Of a stretch of DNA of 64,000 nucleotides, positions 17,175-28,987 are shown piece after piece. The DNA is taken from positions 8,280,001 through 8,344,000 of the forward strand of contig NZ_CP022203.1 in the NCBI RefSeq assembly GCF_002305895.1. The letters are read 5' to 3'. The notes under the pieces are model-generated. The model did not search any database. It was not told where the DNA came from and saw nothing but the letters and a program-made list of their open reading frames with translations. The position numbers and the translations under genes were made by a program. Source of the DNA: Corallococcus macrosporus DSM 14697 (lineage in GTDB: Bacteria > Myxococcota > Myxococcia > Myxococcales > Myxococcaceae). Numbering within the stretch: position 1 is the stretch's first letter; each line of letters begins with the position of its first letter.

Positions 17175-17792
17175 ATGTCGACCGCACTCCAGACCCGTCC
17201 TCCCAGCCACCTGGCTCCCGGCCGCTTCGGCCAGACGCGCTACATGATTCGCCGGAAGTTCTTCAAGCTGTTCGGCGACGCGTTCCACATCTACGACGAG
17301 GCGGGCAACCTCGCCTTCTACTCGAAGCTGAAGGCCTTCAAGCTGAAGGAGGACATCCGCATCTACGGTGACGAGGAGATGCGCGAGGAGCTGCTCACCA
17401 TCAAGGCGCGCGGCATCCTCGACTTCGGCATGACGTACGACGTGACGGACGCCGTCACGGGCGAGCGCCTGGGCGCGATGCGCCGCAAGGGCCTGCGCTC
17501 CATCCTCCGCGACCAGTGGCTGGTGCTGGACGCGAATGACCAGGAGGTGGGGAAGATTGAGGAGGACAGCATGATGATGGCGCTGGTGCGCCGCTTCCTG
17601 ACCGCCCTGATTCCCCAGTCCTTCACCGGGACGATGGGCGACACGCAGGTGCTCTCCTTCCACCAGCGCTTCAACCCGTTCATCCAGAAGATTGATTTGG
17701 ACTTCTCCTCGGACGTGAACCGCCAGTTGGACCGGCGGCTCGGCATCGCCGCGGCGGTGCTCATGTGCGCCATTGAAGGACGGCAGCAGTAG
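17175..17792 (+). CDS. LURP-one-related / Tubby-like C2 protein
   Basis: 205 residues. The pattern RYMIRRKFFKLFGDAFHIYD, FYSKLKAFKLKEDIRIY, followed by the DVTDAVTGERLGAMRRKG and RDQWLVLDANDQEVGKI strands, fits the LURP-one-related (DUF567) beta-barrel around a C-terminal hydrophobic helix (GIAAAVLMCAIEG). Relatives include phospholipid scramblases and Tubby domains. AAGGGTG lies five bases before the ATG. It begins 22 bases after RegA on the same strand and may be cotranscribed. A membrane-lipid role is suggested only by the family. Confidence 0.85.
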   Translation: MSTALQTRPPSHLAPGRFGQTRYMIRRKFFKLFGDAFHIYDEAGNLAFYSKLKAFKLKEDIRIYGDEEMREELLTIKARGILDFGMTYDVTDAVTGERLGAMRRKGLRSILRDQWLVLDANDQEVGKIEEDSMMMALVRRFLTALIPQSFTGTMGDTQVLSFHQRFNPFIQKIDLDFSSDVNRQLDRRLGIAAAVLMCAIEGRQQ

Positions 17793-17984
17793 TCCTCGCA
17801 GGGCCGGGTTGGCGAGCGCTGGAGCACCTCCCGGCGCCGCCCCCACCTGACGCGCCCCCCCCAACAGCAGACACTTCTGCCCGCACCGGGAACCCCTAAC
17901 GCGCTGCGTATTGTGAGCCTTCACCCGGAAGCCTTCTAGTTGCTTGTTGTCATAGTGCCAATAAGCAAATGGAGGGTTGCGCGC

Positions 17985-20009
<2,025 letters not shown>

Positions 20010-20024
20010 GCCGGCTGCCGCCAC

Positions 20025-20062
20025 GGGACCCGCCGCTCAAACCTGAGAGAGCGGCGGGCCCC
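20025..20062. terminator. Bidirectional hairpin between convergent genes
   Basis: Arms GGGACCCGCCGCTC and GAGCGGCGGGCCCC (one mismatch, 10-base loop) lie 15 bases after the cytochrome stop and 17 bases before the end of the leftward lipoprotein gene. There is no T tract. Its position and strength suggest it ends transcripts from both directions. Confidence 0.7.
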
Positions 20063-20079
20063 AACCAGGACTTCAGCGG

Positions 20080-21591
20080 CTACGGGCTGAACATGCCGGT
20101 GAGCACGCTGGCGCGGCCTCTGGGCAGCGAGCGCATGAACGGGCTCGTCGCGAGGCTCGAGCCGGGCTGGTGCCAGCTCTGAATCTCCGCGAAGTACGTC
20201 TGCCCCGCCTGCAGCACGTCCGGAGGCAGGTACACGCTCTGAAGGTCCGTGTGCAGCACCGCCACGCGCGTCGCGGTGGTGGCGCCGTTGCTCACGCCGA
20301 GCCGGAAGATGTTCACCACGTAGTTCGTGGCCGTGCCAACCAGCGGCTTCGACCAGCGCAGCGAGGCGTCCGTCCCCACGCCCGTGAGGTCCTGGAACGC
20401 GCCACGCGTGTTCACCTTGGGCGCCTGCACCGGCCCGACGAGGGGCTCCACGGGCGCGGCGGAGAACGCGCCCGCCTCCTGGTCCACGCGGATGTCCACG
20501 CTCATGGAGAAGGGCGTCGCGGTCCCCAGCGCGTAGCTCTTCGTGAAGCCCGCGGCGGCGAACGCCACCTTCTGCCAGCTCGCCGGGAGCGGGTTGTTGT
20601 AGGTCATGTTCCCCGTGACGATGTCCGTCCGCAGGCCGTCCGGATTGAGCTTCACGAGCAACGGCGGCCCGCTGATGGACGCGAGCGCCGAGCCCAGCTC
20701 AGCCGGCCGGGCGGACATCCAGATTTCGTTGTACGTGCTGACCGCGCCCGGGTTCACCTGGGTGCGCATGGCTTCGAAGGCCGAGCGCCTCCAGTCCACC
20801 GAGAAGGTCCCTGTCGCGGCGGGCTGGGTGAAGGTCCCGCTGACGGACGCGGGCTGGCCCTGCACCTGCGTCACGCTCGCGTCGAGCACCTTGTGCATCC
20901 CGCGGTAGGGCACGCCATTGGCGCTCGTCTGCCACCGCATCTGCGCCAGCGAGAACACATCCCCGAGGCTGCTGTCGAGCAGCACCGGGTTGAGCAGGTT
21001 GGCGTAATCGAAGCTCAGCCCGGAGAGCGACGTGGCGCCCGTCCAGGGGCGCCCCGTGGCGATGGGGTCCACGTAGCCGAACGCGCCCGCGTTCAACGAA
21101 TACATGTCCAGGAAGTCCCCCGGCTGCCAGGGAGACATGCCGGTGGCGGAAACCGTCACGGGCGTCGGCTGTGAGACGAAGGTGCCGTCCCGGCCCCACT
21201 CCGTGGAGCCCAGGTCGAACGTGCGGCTGGTGCTCACCAGGTAGCGCGAGCCCAGCTTCAGGTAGATGCGGCCGGACGGGACGTTCGGCACGGAGATGGT
21301 GCCGTCCGCGGCGCCTGTGCCTGGGTAGGCCGTGAACGTCCCGGTCGACGAGTCCCGCGTGTAGGCCACCACCCAGGTGGAGGACTGATTGTATGGCTTC
21401 GTCTCGTTGCCCGACGTGGCGACGAAGGTGACCGGGCTGGTCCCGGTGACCTGGGTGGACAGGCCCTGGGTGCTCTCGGAGGCCGTGTCCGTCGACACGG
21501 TGGAGTCCACCGCTTCGGCCTCATCGAGCCCGCCGCAGCCGACCCCTGCCATGCCGACCAGAAGCCCGACCGAAATCAATGACATATTCAT
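20080..21591 (-). CDS. Lipoprotein with fibronectin-III-like C-terminal domain
   Basis: 503 residues. A short signal ends at a lipobox (GMAGVGCGG), and a Ser/Thr-rich linker follows (about 22-55). The body is beta-rich with few charged residues. Its end (DASLRWSKPLVGTATNYVVN, LQAGQTYFAEIQSWHQ) has the look of an FN3-like repeat. No catalytic motif was recognised. It converges on the RoxA-like gene and lies downstream of the catabolic operon after a 206-base gap, so it may be separately expressed. A carbohydrate or substrate-binding surface role is possible but unproved. Confidence 0.85.
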   Translation of the reverse strand: MNMSLISVGLLVGMAGVGCGGLDEAEAVDSTVSTDTASESTQGLSTQVTGTSPVTFVATSGNETKPYNQSSTWVVAYTRDSSTGTFTAYPGTGAADGTISVPNVPSGRIYLKLGSRYLVSTSRTFDLGSTEWGRDGTFVSQPTPVTVSATGMSPWQPGDFLDMYSLNAGAFGYVDPIATGRPWTGATSLSGLSFDYANLLNPVLLDSSLGDVFSLAQMRWQTSANGVPYRGMHKVLDASVTQVQGQPASVSGTFTQPAATGTFSVDWRRSAFEAMRTQVNPGAVSTYNEIWMSARPAELGSALASISGPPLLVKLNPDGLRTDIVTGNMTYNNPLPASWQKVAFAAAGFTKSYALGTATPFSMSVDIRVDQEAGAFSAAPVEPLVGPVQAPKVNTRGAFQDLTGVGTDASLRWSKPLVGTATNYVVNIFRLGVSNGATTATRVAVLHTDLQSVYLPPDVLQAGQTYFAEIQSWHQPGSSLATSPFMRSLPRGRASVLTGMFSP

Positions 21592-21797
21592 TGTAGAGAA
21601 ATCCCTTTCGCCGACGCCCTGAAGAGCGCCGCGCAGGGAGTTTCATATCGAGTCGGTCTGACTTTTCTGGGAGCGCTTCGGCGTCAAACGCAAGCATGCG
21701 CGAGCGGAGCCACGGCCAGCCGCGGGATGGCGAAAGTCGAGTCCGAACGCGGGCGCTGGCCTCCTGGGGAACACGCCAGGAGGCCGCGGCCTCCGCG

Positions 21798-23174
21798 TCA
21801 CAGGAAGCGCTTGAAGAGGTCCAGCTTCCCCGCGTAGGGCGGGTAGCGCAGCTTCATGTCCAGCAGGAAGGGCCGCTTCACCACGCCCTTGCGGTGGCTG
21901 AAGGCGTCGAAGCTGGCCTGGCCGTGGTAGCCGCCGATGCCGGACTCCCCCACGCCGCCGAAGGGCAGGCCCTTGGCCGCGAAGTGGACGCACACGTCGT
22001 TGGCCACCGCGCCGCCGCTGGACGTCTCCGTGAGGACGCGCTCGTTCACCGCCGCGTCCTTGGAGAAGGTGTAGAGCGCCAGCGGCTTGGGCCGCGAGCG
22101 CACGAAGCGGATGGCCTCGTCGATGCTCGGGCAGTCCACCAGCGGCAGCAGGGGCCCGAAAATCTCCTCCTGCATCAGCGGGCTGGACAGCGGCGCGTCG
22201 GTGATGACGGTGGGCGCGAAGAAGCGGCTGTCCGCGTCGCGCTCGCCGCCGAAGGCCACCGTCCCGTCCCGCGCCAGCTTCGAGACGCGCTCGAAGTGCC
22301 GCGCGCTGATGATGCGGCCATAGTCCCGGCTCTCCCGCGCATTGGCGCCGTAGAAGCTGGCGACGGCCTTCTGGACCAGCTCCGTGAAGCGGCCCTTGAG
22401 CTCGGGTGGAATGAGCACGTAGTCCGGCGCGATGCACGTCTGCCCGGCGTTGACGTACTTGCCCCAGGCGATGCGGCGCGCGGTGACCTCCAGGTCCACG
22501 CTCTTGTCGACGATGCAGGGGCTCTTGCCGCCCAGCTCCAGCACGGTGGGCGTCAGGTGCTTCGCCGCGGCCTCCGCGACCACCCGGCCCACCTGCGGGC
22601 CACCGGTGAAGAAGATGAGGTCCCAGCGCTCGTCCAGCAAGGCGCGGCTGGCCTCCGCGCCGCCCTCCACGACGGCGACGACGTCCTCGGGGAAGGCCTC
22701 GCGCAGCATCCGCGCGAGCACGGCGGACGTCGCCGGGGACAGCTCGCTGGGCTTCACCACCGCGGTGCAGCCCGCGGCCAGCGCCCCGATGAGCGGGGCA
22801 ACCGCCAACTGATAGGGATAGTTCCAGGGGGAGATGATGAGCGTCACCCCCAGCGGGTCGGAGTACTGCCAGACGCGCGCGGGCTGGATGACGAGCGGCG
22901 CCGAGCCCTTGCGCGGCGCCATCCACGCCTTGACGTTCTTCAGCGCGTCCTTCAGCTCCCCGTAGATGTTGCCCACCTCCGTCAGGTAGGCCTCCTCGGG
23001 GCTCTTGGAGAGGTCCGACTGCAGGGCGGCGAGAATCTCCGCCTCGTACTTGCGTGCCACCCGTTCGAGCGCCTGCAACTGCTCCCGGCGCCACGCCAGC
23101 GGCAGCGTGGCGCGGGTCTCGAAACGGGCTCGCTGCTTCTCGACGAGCGCCTTCGCGCTGGAGCCCTGCGTCAT
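21798..23174 (-). CDS. Aldehyde dehydrogenase (ALDH3-like)
   Basis: 458 residues, the length of class-3-type aldehyde dehydrogenases. Asn118 in ISPWNYP, Glu213 in LELGGKSP and Cys247 in NAGQTCIAPD are the catalytic residues; the cofactor region has FTGGPQVGRVV. The ATG has GGAGAGG seven bases upstream, so upstream in-frame residues are rejected. It oxidises aldehydes to acids with NAD(P). It is last in the nine-gene catabolic operon, 23 bases after the FadJ-like gene, where it would feed acids to the acyl-CoA ligase. The nearby RoxA-like enzyme makes aldehyde-ended products, which makes it a candidate substrate source. Confidence 0.93.
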   Translation of the reverse strand: MTQGSSAKALVEKQRARFETRATLPLAWRREQLQALERVARKYEAEILAALQSDLSKSPEEAYLTEVGNIYGELKDALKNVKAWMAPRKGSAPLVIQPARVWQYSDPLGVTLIISPWNYPYQLAVAPLIGALAAGCTAVVKPSELSPATSAVLARMLREAFPEDVVAVVEGGAEASRALLDERWDLIFFTGGPQVGRVVAEAAAKHLTPTVLELGGKSPCIVDKSVDLEVTARRIAWGKYVNAGQTCIAPDYVLIPPELKGRFTELVQKAVASFYGANARESRDYGRIISARHFERVSKLARDGTVAFGGERDADSRFFAPTVITDAPLSSPLMQEEIFGPLLPLVDCPSIDEAIRFVRSRPKPLALYTFSKDAAVNERVLTETSSGGAVANDVCVHFAAKGLPFGGVGESGIGGYHGQASFDAFSHRKGVVKRPFLLDMKLRYPPYAGKLDLFKRFL

Positions 23175-23197
23175 CGGACCTCTCCTTGTGTGAGCTG

Positions 23198-25375
23198 CTA
23201 CTTCAAGAGCTCGCCCTTTTCGGCCTTCTCCACGAGCGAGGCCGGCGGCTCGAAGTGCGCCCCGTAGCGCTGCGCGAGCTCGCGCGCGCGCGCCACGAAG
23301 CCCCGCGGCCCGTTGCCGGTCCGCCCCTCGTAGCCGTTGATGAACTGGGCCACGCCGCCCGTCCACGCCGGGAAGCCGATGCCCAGGATGGAGCCGATGT
23401 TGGCGTCCGCGGCGGAGCGCAGCACGCCTTCGTCGAAGCAGCGCACCGTGTCGATGGCCTCGGCGAACAGCATCCGGTCCTTCATGTCCTCGAAGGGGAT
23501 GGTGTGGCCGGGCTTGGTGAAGTGCTGCGCCAGGCCCTTCCACAGCCCCGCGCGCTTGCCATCCTCGTAGTCGTAGAAGCCGCCGCCCGTGGAGCGGCCC
23601 TTGCGCTGGTGCTGGTCGATGAGCGCGTCCACCACGGCGTAGCTGCCGTGCTCCGCCCAGGGCTTGCCCTCCGCCAGGGCGGCCGCCTTCGTCTCCTGGC
23701 GAATCTTCCGCGGCAGCGTCAGCGTGAGCTCGTCCATCAAGCTGAGCGGGGCGGCGGGGTAGCCCGCCTGGAGGCCCGCCTGCTCGATGGAGGCGGGCGC
23801 GATGCCCTCGCCCACCATGGCGATGGCCTCGTTGAGGAAGGTGCCAATGACGCGGCTGGTGAAGAAGCCCCGGCTGTCGTTGACGACGATGGGCGTCTTC
23901 CCAATCTGCGCCGCGATGTCGATGGCCTTCGCGAGCGTGGCGTCGCTCGTCTTCTTCCCCGCGATGAGCTCCAGCAGCGGCATCTTGTCCACGGGGGAGA
24001 AGAAGTGCATGCCCACGAAGTCCTCCGTGCGCTTCACGCCCTCGGCCAGCACGGTGATGGGCAGCGTGGACGTGTTGGACCCGAGCACCGCGTCCGGCGC
24101 GACGACGTCCTGCACCTCCTGGAAGACCTGGTGCTTGAGCTTCACGTCCTCGAACACGGCCTCGATGACCAGGTCACACCCCTTCAGGTCGGCGGCCTTG
24201 TCCGTGGGGAGGATGCGCGCCAGCAGCGCGTCCCCCTTCTCCTGGGTGGACTTGCCCCGCTGGACGGCCTTCTCCACCAGCTTCACGGAGTACTGCTTGC
24301 CCTTCTCCGCCGACGCCAGGCTCACGTCCTTGAGCACCACGTCGATGCCGGCCTTGGCGCAGACGTAGGCGATGCCCGCGCCCATCATCCCCGCGCCCAG
24401 CACGCCCACCTTCTTCGCGGTGTACCGCGGGTAGTCCTTGGGACGGCCGCCACCCGAGTTGATGTGCTGCATGTCGAAGAAGAACGCCTGAATCATGTTC
24501 TTCGCGACCTGCCCCGTGACGAGCTCGGTGAAGTAGCGCGACTCCACGGTGAACGCGGTGTCCACGTCCACCTGGGTGCTCTCCACCGCCACCGCCATGA
24601 TGGCGCGGGGCGCCGGCATGTTCGCGCCCTTGAGCTGCTTGCGCAGGTTGGCGGGGAACGCGGGCAGGTTCGCCGCGAGGCCGGGGTGTGACGGCGTGCC
24701 GCCCGGAATCTTGTAGCCCTTCACGTCCCACGGCTGCTGCGCGGTGGGATGCGCCTTCACCCACGCCTTGGCCGCGGGCAGCAGCGCGTCCACGGAGTCC
24801 ACCACCTCATGCACCAGGCCCACCTCCTTGGCCTCCTGCGGGCGGTAGCGCTGGCCCTGGAGCAGCACCTTCATCAGCGCGTCCACGATGCCCAGCATGC
24901 GCACCGTGCGCACCACGCCGCCGCCGCCGGGCAAGAGGCCCAGCGTCACCTCCGGCAGGCCCACCTGGGCGCCCTTCACGTCCGCCACGATGCGGTGGTG
25001 GCACGCCAGGGCAATCTCCAGCCCGCCGCCCAGCGCCGCGCCGTTGATGGCCGCGACCACCGGCTTGCCCAGCGTCTCCAGCGCGCGGAGCTGCGCCTTG
25101 ATTTCCTGTCCCAGCTCGAAGGACTGCCGCGCGTCCTCCTTGCGGACCTTCAGCAGGTCCTTCAAATCACCGCCGGCGAAGAAGGTCTTCTTCGCGGAGG
25201 TGAGGACGACGCCTGCGATGCTGTCCTTCTCCTTGACCAGCCGGTCCACCGTCGCGCGCATGGACTTCAAGTACGCGGCGTTCATGGTGTTCGCGGACTG
25301 GTTCGGGTCATCCAACGTCAAGACGACGATGCCGTCGGCGTCCTGGTCCCAGCGGATGGTGCTCTGCTCGCTCAT
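23198..25375 (-). CDS. fadJ: FadJ/FadB-like enoyl-CoA hydratase / 3-hydroxyacyl-CoA dehydrogenase
   Basis: 725 residues, two enzymes in one chain. Residues 1-190 are a crotonase domain with an oxyanion-hole region (FFAGGDLKDLL, NGAALGGGLE) and catalytic Glu120 and Glu142. From about 325 a Rossmann domain (VGVLGAGMMGAGIAY) begins the 3-hydroxyacyl-CoA dehydrogenase, with the HFFSPV motif and the helical dimerisation domains. It hydrates trans-2-enoyl-CoA and oxidises the 3-hydroxy product with NAD. The thiolase gene lies 40 bases upstream in the same operon, giving a complete trifunctional set. The start at MSEQST was chosen because crotonase homology begins there. Confidence 0.94.
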   Translation of the reverse strand: MSEQSTIRWDQDADGIVVLTLDDPNQSANTMNAAYLKSMRATVDRLVKEKDSIAGVVLTSAKKTFFAGGDLKDLLKVRKEDARQSFELGQEIKAQLRALETLGKPVVAAINGAALGGGLEIALACHHRIVADVKGAQVGLPEVTLGLLPGGGGVVRTVRMLGIVDALMKVLLQGQRYRPQEAKEVGLVHEVVDSVDALLPAAKAWVKAHPTAQQPWDVKGYKIPGGTPSHPGLAANLPAFPANLRKQLKGANMPAPRAIMAVAVESTQVDVDTAFTVESRYFTELVTGQVAKNMIQAFFFDMQHINSGGGRPKDYPRYTAKKVGVLGAGMMGAGIAYVCAKAGIDVVLKDVSLASAEKGKQYSVKLVEKAVQRGKSTQEKGDALLARILPTDKAADLKGCDLVIEAVFEDVKLKHQVFQEVQDVVAPDAVLGSNTSTLPITVLAEGVKRTEDFVGMHFFSPVDKMPLLELIAGKKTSDATLAKAIDIAAQIGKTPIVVNDSRGFFTSRVIGTFLNEAIAMVGEGIAPASIEQAGLQAGYPAAPLSLMDELTLTLPRKIRQETKAAALAEGKPWAEHGSYAVVDALIDQHQRKGRSTGGGFYDYEDGKRAGLWKGLAQHFTKPGHTIPFEDMKDRMLFAEAIDTVRCFDEGVLRSAADANIGSILGIGFPAWTGGVAQFINGYEGRTGNGPRGFVARARELAQRYGAHFEPPASLVEKAEKGELLK

Positions 25376-25415
25376 GGGGTTTGCTCGAATCCTGTCGAAG
25401 TGTTGGAGGAGAAGC

Positions 25416-26627
25416 TCAGACGCGCTCGATGAGGGTGGCCACGCCCATGCCACCGCCGACGCACAAGGTGATGACCGCGCGGCGCGCCTCGCGGCGCTCC
25501 AGCTCGTCCACCATGGTCCCCAGAATCATCGCGCCCGTGGCGCCCAGCGGGTGCCCCATGGCGATGGCGCCGCCGTTCACGTTCAGCTTCTCGTCCGGGA
25601 TGCTCAGCTCCTTCTGGTACTTGAGCACCACCGAGGCGAAGGCCTCGTTGAGCTCGAACAGGTCGATGTCCTTCACCGACAGGCCCGCCATGGCCAGCAG
25701 CTTCTGGGTGGCCGGAATGGGGCCGGTGAGCATGATGGTGGGGTCCGAGCCGGACGTGGCCACCGCGGCGATGCGCGCGCGCGGCGTGAGGCCCAGCGAC
25801 TTGCCCACCTGCTCCGAACCAATCAGCACCAGCGCCGCGCCGTCCACGATGCCCGACGAGTTGCCCGGCGTGTGGACGTGCTCGATGCGCTCCACGAAGT
25901 GGTACTTCTGCAGGGCCACCGCGTCGAAGCCGCCGGCCTCGCCCATGGCGGCGAAGGACGGGTTGAGCTTGCCGAGCGACGCCACGGTGGAGTCCGGGCG
26001 CATCAGCTCGTCATGCGCCAGCACGGTGAGGCCGTTCTGGTCCACCACCGGGATGACGGAGTTCTTGAAGTACCCGCCGGCCCACGCCTTGGCCGCCAGC
26101 TCCTGGGAGCGCGCCGCGTAGCGGTCCACGTCCTCGCGCGTGAAGCCCTCAATCGTGGCGATGAGGTCCGCGGAGATGCCCTGCGGGACGAAGTAGGTGT
26201 CGTAGTTGGTGGCCGGGTCCATGGCCCAGGCGCCGCCGTCCGAGCCCATGGGCACGCGCGACATGCTCTCCACGCCGCCCGCGATGACCAGGTGCTCCCA
26301 GCCCGAGCGCACCTGCTGCGCGGCCATGTTCACCGCCGTGAGGCCGGACGCGCAGAAGCGGTTGAGCTGCACGCCGCCCACCGTCTCCGGCAGCCCCGCC
26401 GCCAGCACCAGGGTGCGGGCGATGTCGGCGCCCTGGTCCCCCACCGGGGAGACGACGCCGAGCACCACGTCGTCGATGCGCTGGGGGTCCAGGTTCGGGT
26501 GACGCTTCTTGAGCGCGTCCACCAGCCCGGTGAGCAGGGAGATGGGCTTGGTGCCGTGCAGCGCGCCTTTCCTGCCCTTGCCGCGAGGGGTCCGGACGGC
26601 GTCGAAGATGAATGCTTCCTGGCTCAC
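25416..26627 (-). CDS. fadI: Acetyl-CoA acyltransferase (thiolase, FadI/FadA type)
   Basis: 403 residues. The three thiolase residues are present: nucleophile Cys92 in NRFCASGL, His359 in [10 protein letters not shown] and Cys389 in CVGGGMG. Start is GTG with AAGGAGG seven bases upstream. It cleaves 3-ketoacyl-CoA to acetyl-CoA (or propionyl-CoA from 2-methyl substrates) and a shortened acyl-CoA, the last step of beta-oxidation, working with the FadJ-like protein encoded next. It lies 31 bases downstream of an acyl-CoA dehydrogenase gene in the operon. Confidence 0.94.
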   Translation of the reverse strand: MSQEAFIFDAVRTPRGKGRKGALHGTKPISLLTGLVDALKKRHPNLDPQRIDDVVLGVVSPVGDQGADIARTLVLAAGLPETVGGVQLNRFCASGLTAVNMAAQQVRSGWEHLVIAGGVESMSRVPMGSDGGAWAMDPATNYDTYFVPQGISADLIATIEGFTREDVDRYAARSQELAAKAWAGGYFKNSVIPVVDQNGLTVLAHDELMRPDSTVASLGKLNPSFAAMGEAGGFDAVALQKYHFVERIEHVHTPGNSSGIVDGAALVLIGSEQVGKSLGLTPRARIAAVATSGSDPTIMLTGPIPATQKLLAMAGLSVKDIDLFELNEAFASVVLKYQKELSIPDEKLNVNGGAIAMGHPLGATGAMILGTMVDELERREARRAVITLCVGGGMGVATLIERV

Positions 26628-26658
26628 GAAGAGCCTCCTTGGAACGGGATGTGGGGGG

Positions 26659-27807
26659 CTACAGGGAACGGGCGACGAGCTCTTTCATGACCTCGTTCGC
26701 GCCGGCGAAGATTCGCAGCACACGCGTGTCCGCGAACAGGTGGGCGATGGGGTACTCCTTCATGTACCCGTACCCTCCAAACAACTGCAAGCAACGGTCA
26801 GCGACGATGCACGCCTGATCCGACACCCAGTACTTGGCCATGGCCGCCGTCGTCACATCCAACCCGCCCTCCAGGTGCGACACGATGCAGTCGTCGACGA
26901 AGGTGCGACACACGCGCCGGAGCGTAGCGACCTCCGCCAGCTCGAAGCGCGTGTTCTGGAGGGCGAAGAGCGGCTTTCCGAACACCTGCCGTTGTTTCGT
27001 GTATTCGACCGTCACGTCCATGGCCCGCTCCAGGCTGGCCATCGCGATGAGCGCCACGCTCAGCCGCTCCTGGGGGAGCTGCTGCATCATCTGGACGAAG
27101 CCCCGGCCCTCCTCGCCGCCCAGCAGGTTGCTGGCGGGGACCTTCAAATCATCGAAGAAGAGCTCCGTCGTGTCCTGCCCCTTGCCGCCCAGCTTCTCCA
27201 GGATGCGCCCGCGCTCGAAGCCCGGCGTGGTGTCGGAGACCTCGGCGCACAGCAGGGAGATGCCCGCATGGCCCTGCGCGTCCCCCGTCCGCACGGCGAG
27301 GATGAGGAAGTCACACACGCGGCCATTGGAGATGAACGTCTTGGAGCCGCTCACCCGGTAGAAGTCACCCTCACGCACCGCGCGGGTGGAGATGGCCTGG
27401 AGGTCGGAGCCCGTGCCCGGCTCCGTCATGGCGATGGCGCCCACCCACTCCCCGCTGGCGAGCCTGGGCAGCCACTGCTTCTTCTGGGCCTCGGACGCGT
27501 AGGCCAGGACGTAGTGCGCGACGATGGAGCAATGCACCGCGAAGCCCATGGACGGGTCGCCCGCGCGGACCTGCTCCTCGGTGAGGACGGCCTCGTGGGC
27601 GAAGGTGCCGCCGCCTCCGCCATAGGCCTCCGGGATGGACATGCAGAGCAGCCCCAGCTCACCGGCCCGGCGGTACAGCGCCTTGTCCGGGTGCCCCTGC
27701 TCCACGTGCTTGGAGAGGTTCGGGAGGACCTCCTTGGTGAAGTACGTGGCCGCCAGGGCGCGCACCTGCTCCAGCTCGGGCGAGCCCCATCGGGATGATG
27801 CCGTCAT
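26659..27807 (-). CDS. Acyl-CoA dehydrogenase (second copy)
   Basis: 382 residues with the FAD-binding signature ([24 protein letters not shown]) and C-terminal helices ([14 protein letters not shown]). At the MCAD-type catalytic position the sequence is FAGANEV, so no Glu is there. A Glu occurs instead in [11 protein letters not shown], at the alpha-G position used by isovaleryl-CoA and long-chain dehydrogenases. This suggests long or branched acyl substrates. It starts 9 bases after the first dehydrogenase gene ends, and the two may act on different chain types or form one enzyme. Confidence 0.93.
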   Translation of the reverse strand: MTASSRWGSPELEQVRALAATYFTKEVLPNLSKHVEQGHPDKALYRRAGELGLLCMSIPEAYGGGGGTFAHEAVLTEEQVRAGDPSMGFAVHCSIVAHYVLAYASEAQKKQWLPRLASGEWVGAIAMTEPGTGSDLQAISTRAVREGDFYRVSGSKTFISNGRVCDFLILAVRTGDAQGHAGISLLCAEVSDTTPGFERGRILEKLGGKGQDTTELFFDDLKVPASNLLGGEEGRGFVQMMQQLPQERLSVALIAMASLERAMDVTVEYTKQRQVFGKPLFALQNTRFELAEVATLRRVCRTFVDDCIVSHLEGGLDVTTAAMAKYWVSDQACIVADRCLQLFGGYGYMKEYPIAHLFADTRVLRIFAGANEVMKELVARSL

Positions 27808-27816
27808 GTGCGCCTC

Positions 27817-28953
27817 CTAGAGTCCGAACGTCTTGCCGATGATGTCGCGCTGGATTTCGCTGGTGCCGCCGTAGACGGTGGAGATGACCGTGGCGCGCAG
27901 GTGCGACTCCATGTCGAACTCGGTGGCGTAGCCGTAGCCGCCCATCATCTGCACGCCCTCCAGCGCCACGCGCTTGGCCGTCTCCGTCGTCTTCAGCTTC
28001 GCCATGGACGCCTCGCGCGGCAGCATCCGCTCCGGGGCCTCGTCCGCCATGGCGGCCACGCGGTAGATGAGCAGCTCACAGCAATCCAGCTCCGTGGCCA
28101 GGTCCGCGACGCGGTGCTTGAGCGCCTGGAAGGAGCCAATGGCCTTTCCGAACTGCTTGCGCTCCTTCACGTAGGCCACCGCGTCGTCGAAGGCGCGGCG
28201 GCCCCGCCCCAGCATGGTGGCGGCCAGGATGAGGCGCTCGCTGTTGAGCCCGGACATCACCTGCGGCCACGCCTGGTCCACGCGGCCCACCACCGCGCGC
28301 TCCGGCAGGAAGCAGTCGGTGAAGTAGACGTCGTTGACGTCCTTGCCGTTGAGCGTGGGGATGCCGCGTATCTCCACGCCCGCCGTGTCCGTGGGGACGC
28401 AGAACATGGTGAGCCCCTCGTGCCGCGTGCCCGTCTGGGTGCGCGCCACCAGCAGGAGGTGGTCCGCCAGGTGCGCGTTCGAGCACCACGTCTTCTGCCC
28501 ATTGATGAGGAACCCCCCGTCCACCCGCTTCGCGCGGCAGGAGATGGCCGCGACGTCGGAGCCCGCGCCGGGCTCGGAGATGGCGATGGCCTCCACGCGG
28601 CCCCGGACGATGCCGCCCAGCACCTGCTCGCGCTGGGCGGGCGTCCCGAACTTCACATAGGGCCCGGCGGCCACCGCGGTGGTGACGTAGCCGCCCACCG
28701 GCGCGAGCCCATACGCGGTGCGCTCCGCGAAGAGGCACATCTCCGACAGGCCGCCCCCCGAGCCGCCGTCCTCCGGCGCGATTCCCACGCCGAGCCAGCC
28801 CAGCTCGGCCATCTGCGCGTAGAGCGCGCGGTGGTGCGTCTCCGCGCCGTGCCGGGTCAGGGCGTCGCGCTGGGCGCGCGTGCCCGTCCTGTCGCGACAG
28901 AAGGCGTCAATGGCGTCGGCGAACGACGCTTGCTCCGGGGTCCTGGCGTGCAT
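27817..28953 (-). CDS. Acyl-CoA dehydrogenase (first copy)
   Basis: 378 residues. The FAD/substrate segments (AISEPGAGSDVAAI, NGQKTWCSNAH), the helical C-terminus (MGGYGYATEFD) and the end pattern VYGGTSEIQRDIIGKT are clear. As in its neighbour, the MCAD-type Glu site is replaced (YGGT), and a Glu lies in SERLILAATML at the alpha-G position. The pair is only about one-third alike by eye, so this is not a recent duplication. It introduces the 2,3 double bond in acyl-CoA and passes electrons to ETF; ETF genes are not in the window. Confidence 0.93.
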   Translation of the reverse strand: MHARTPEQASFADAIDAFCRDRTGTRAQRDALTRHGAETHHRALYAQMAELGWLGVGIAPEDGGSGGGLSEMCLFAERTAYGLAPVGGYVTTAVAAGPYVKFGTPAQREQVLGGIVRGRVEAIAISEPGAGSDVAAISCRAKRVDGGFLINGQKTWCSNAHLADHLLLVARTQTGTRHEGLTMFCVPTDTAGVEIRGIPTLNGKDVNDVYFTDCFLPERAVVGRVDQAWPQVMSGLNSERLILAATMLGRGRRAFDDAVAYVKERKQFGKAIGSFQALKHRVADLATELDCCELLIYRVAAMADEAPERMLPREASMAKLKTTETAKRVALEGVQMMGGYGYATEFDMESHLRATVISTVYGGTSEIQRDIIGKTFGL

Positions 28954-28987
28954 GGAGGGCTCTGGGGGTGACGCTGCGGTGGAGACG

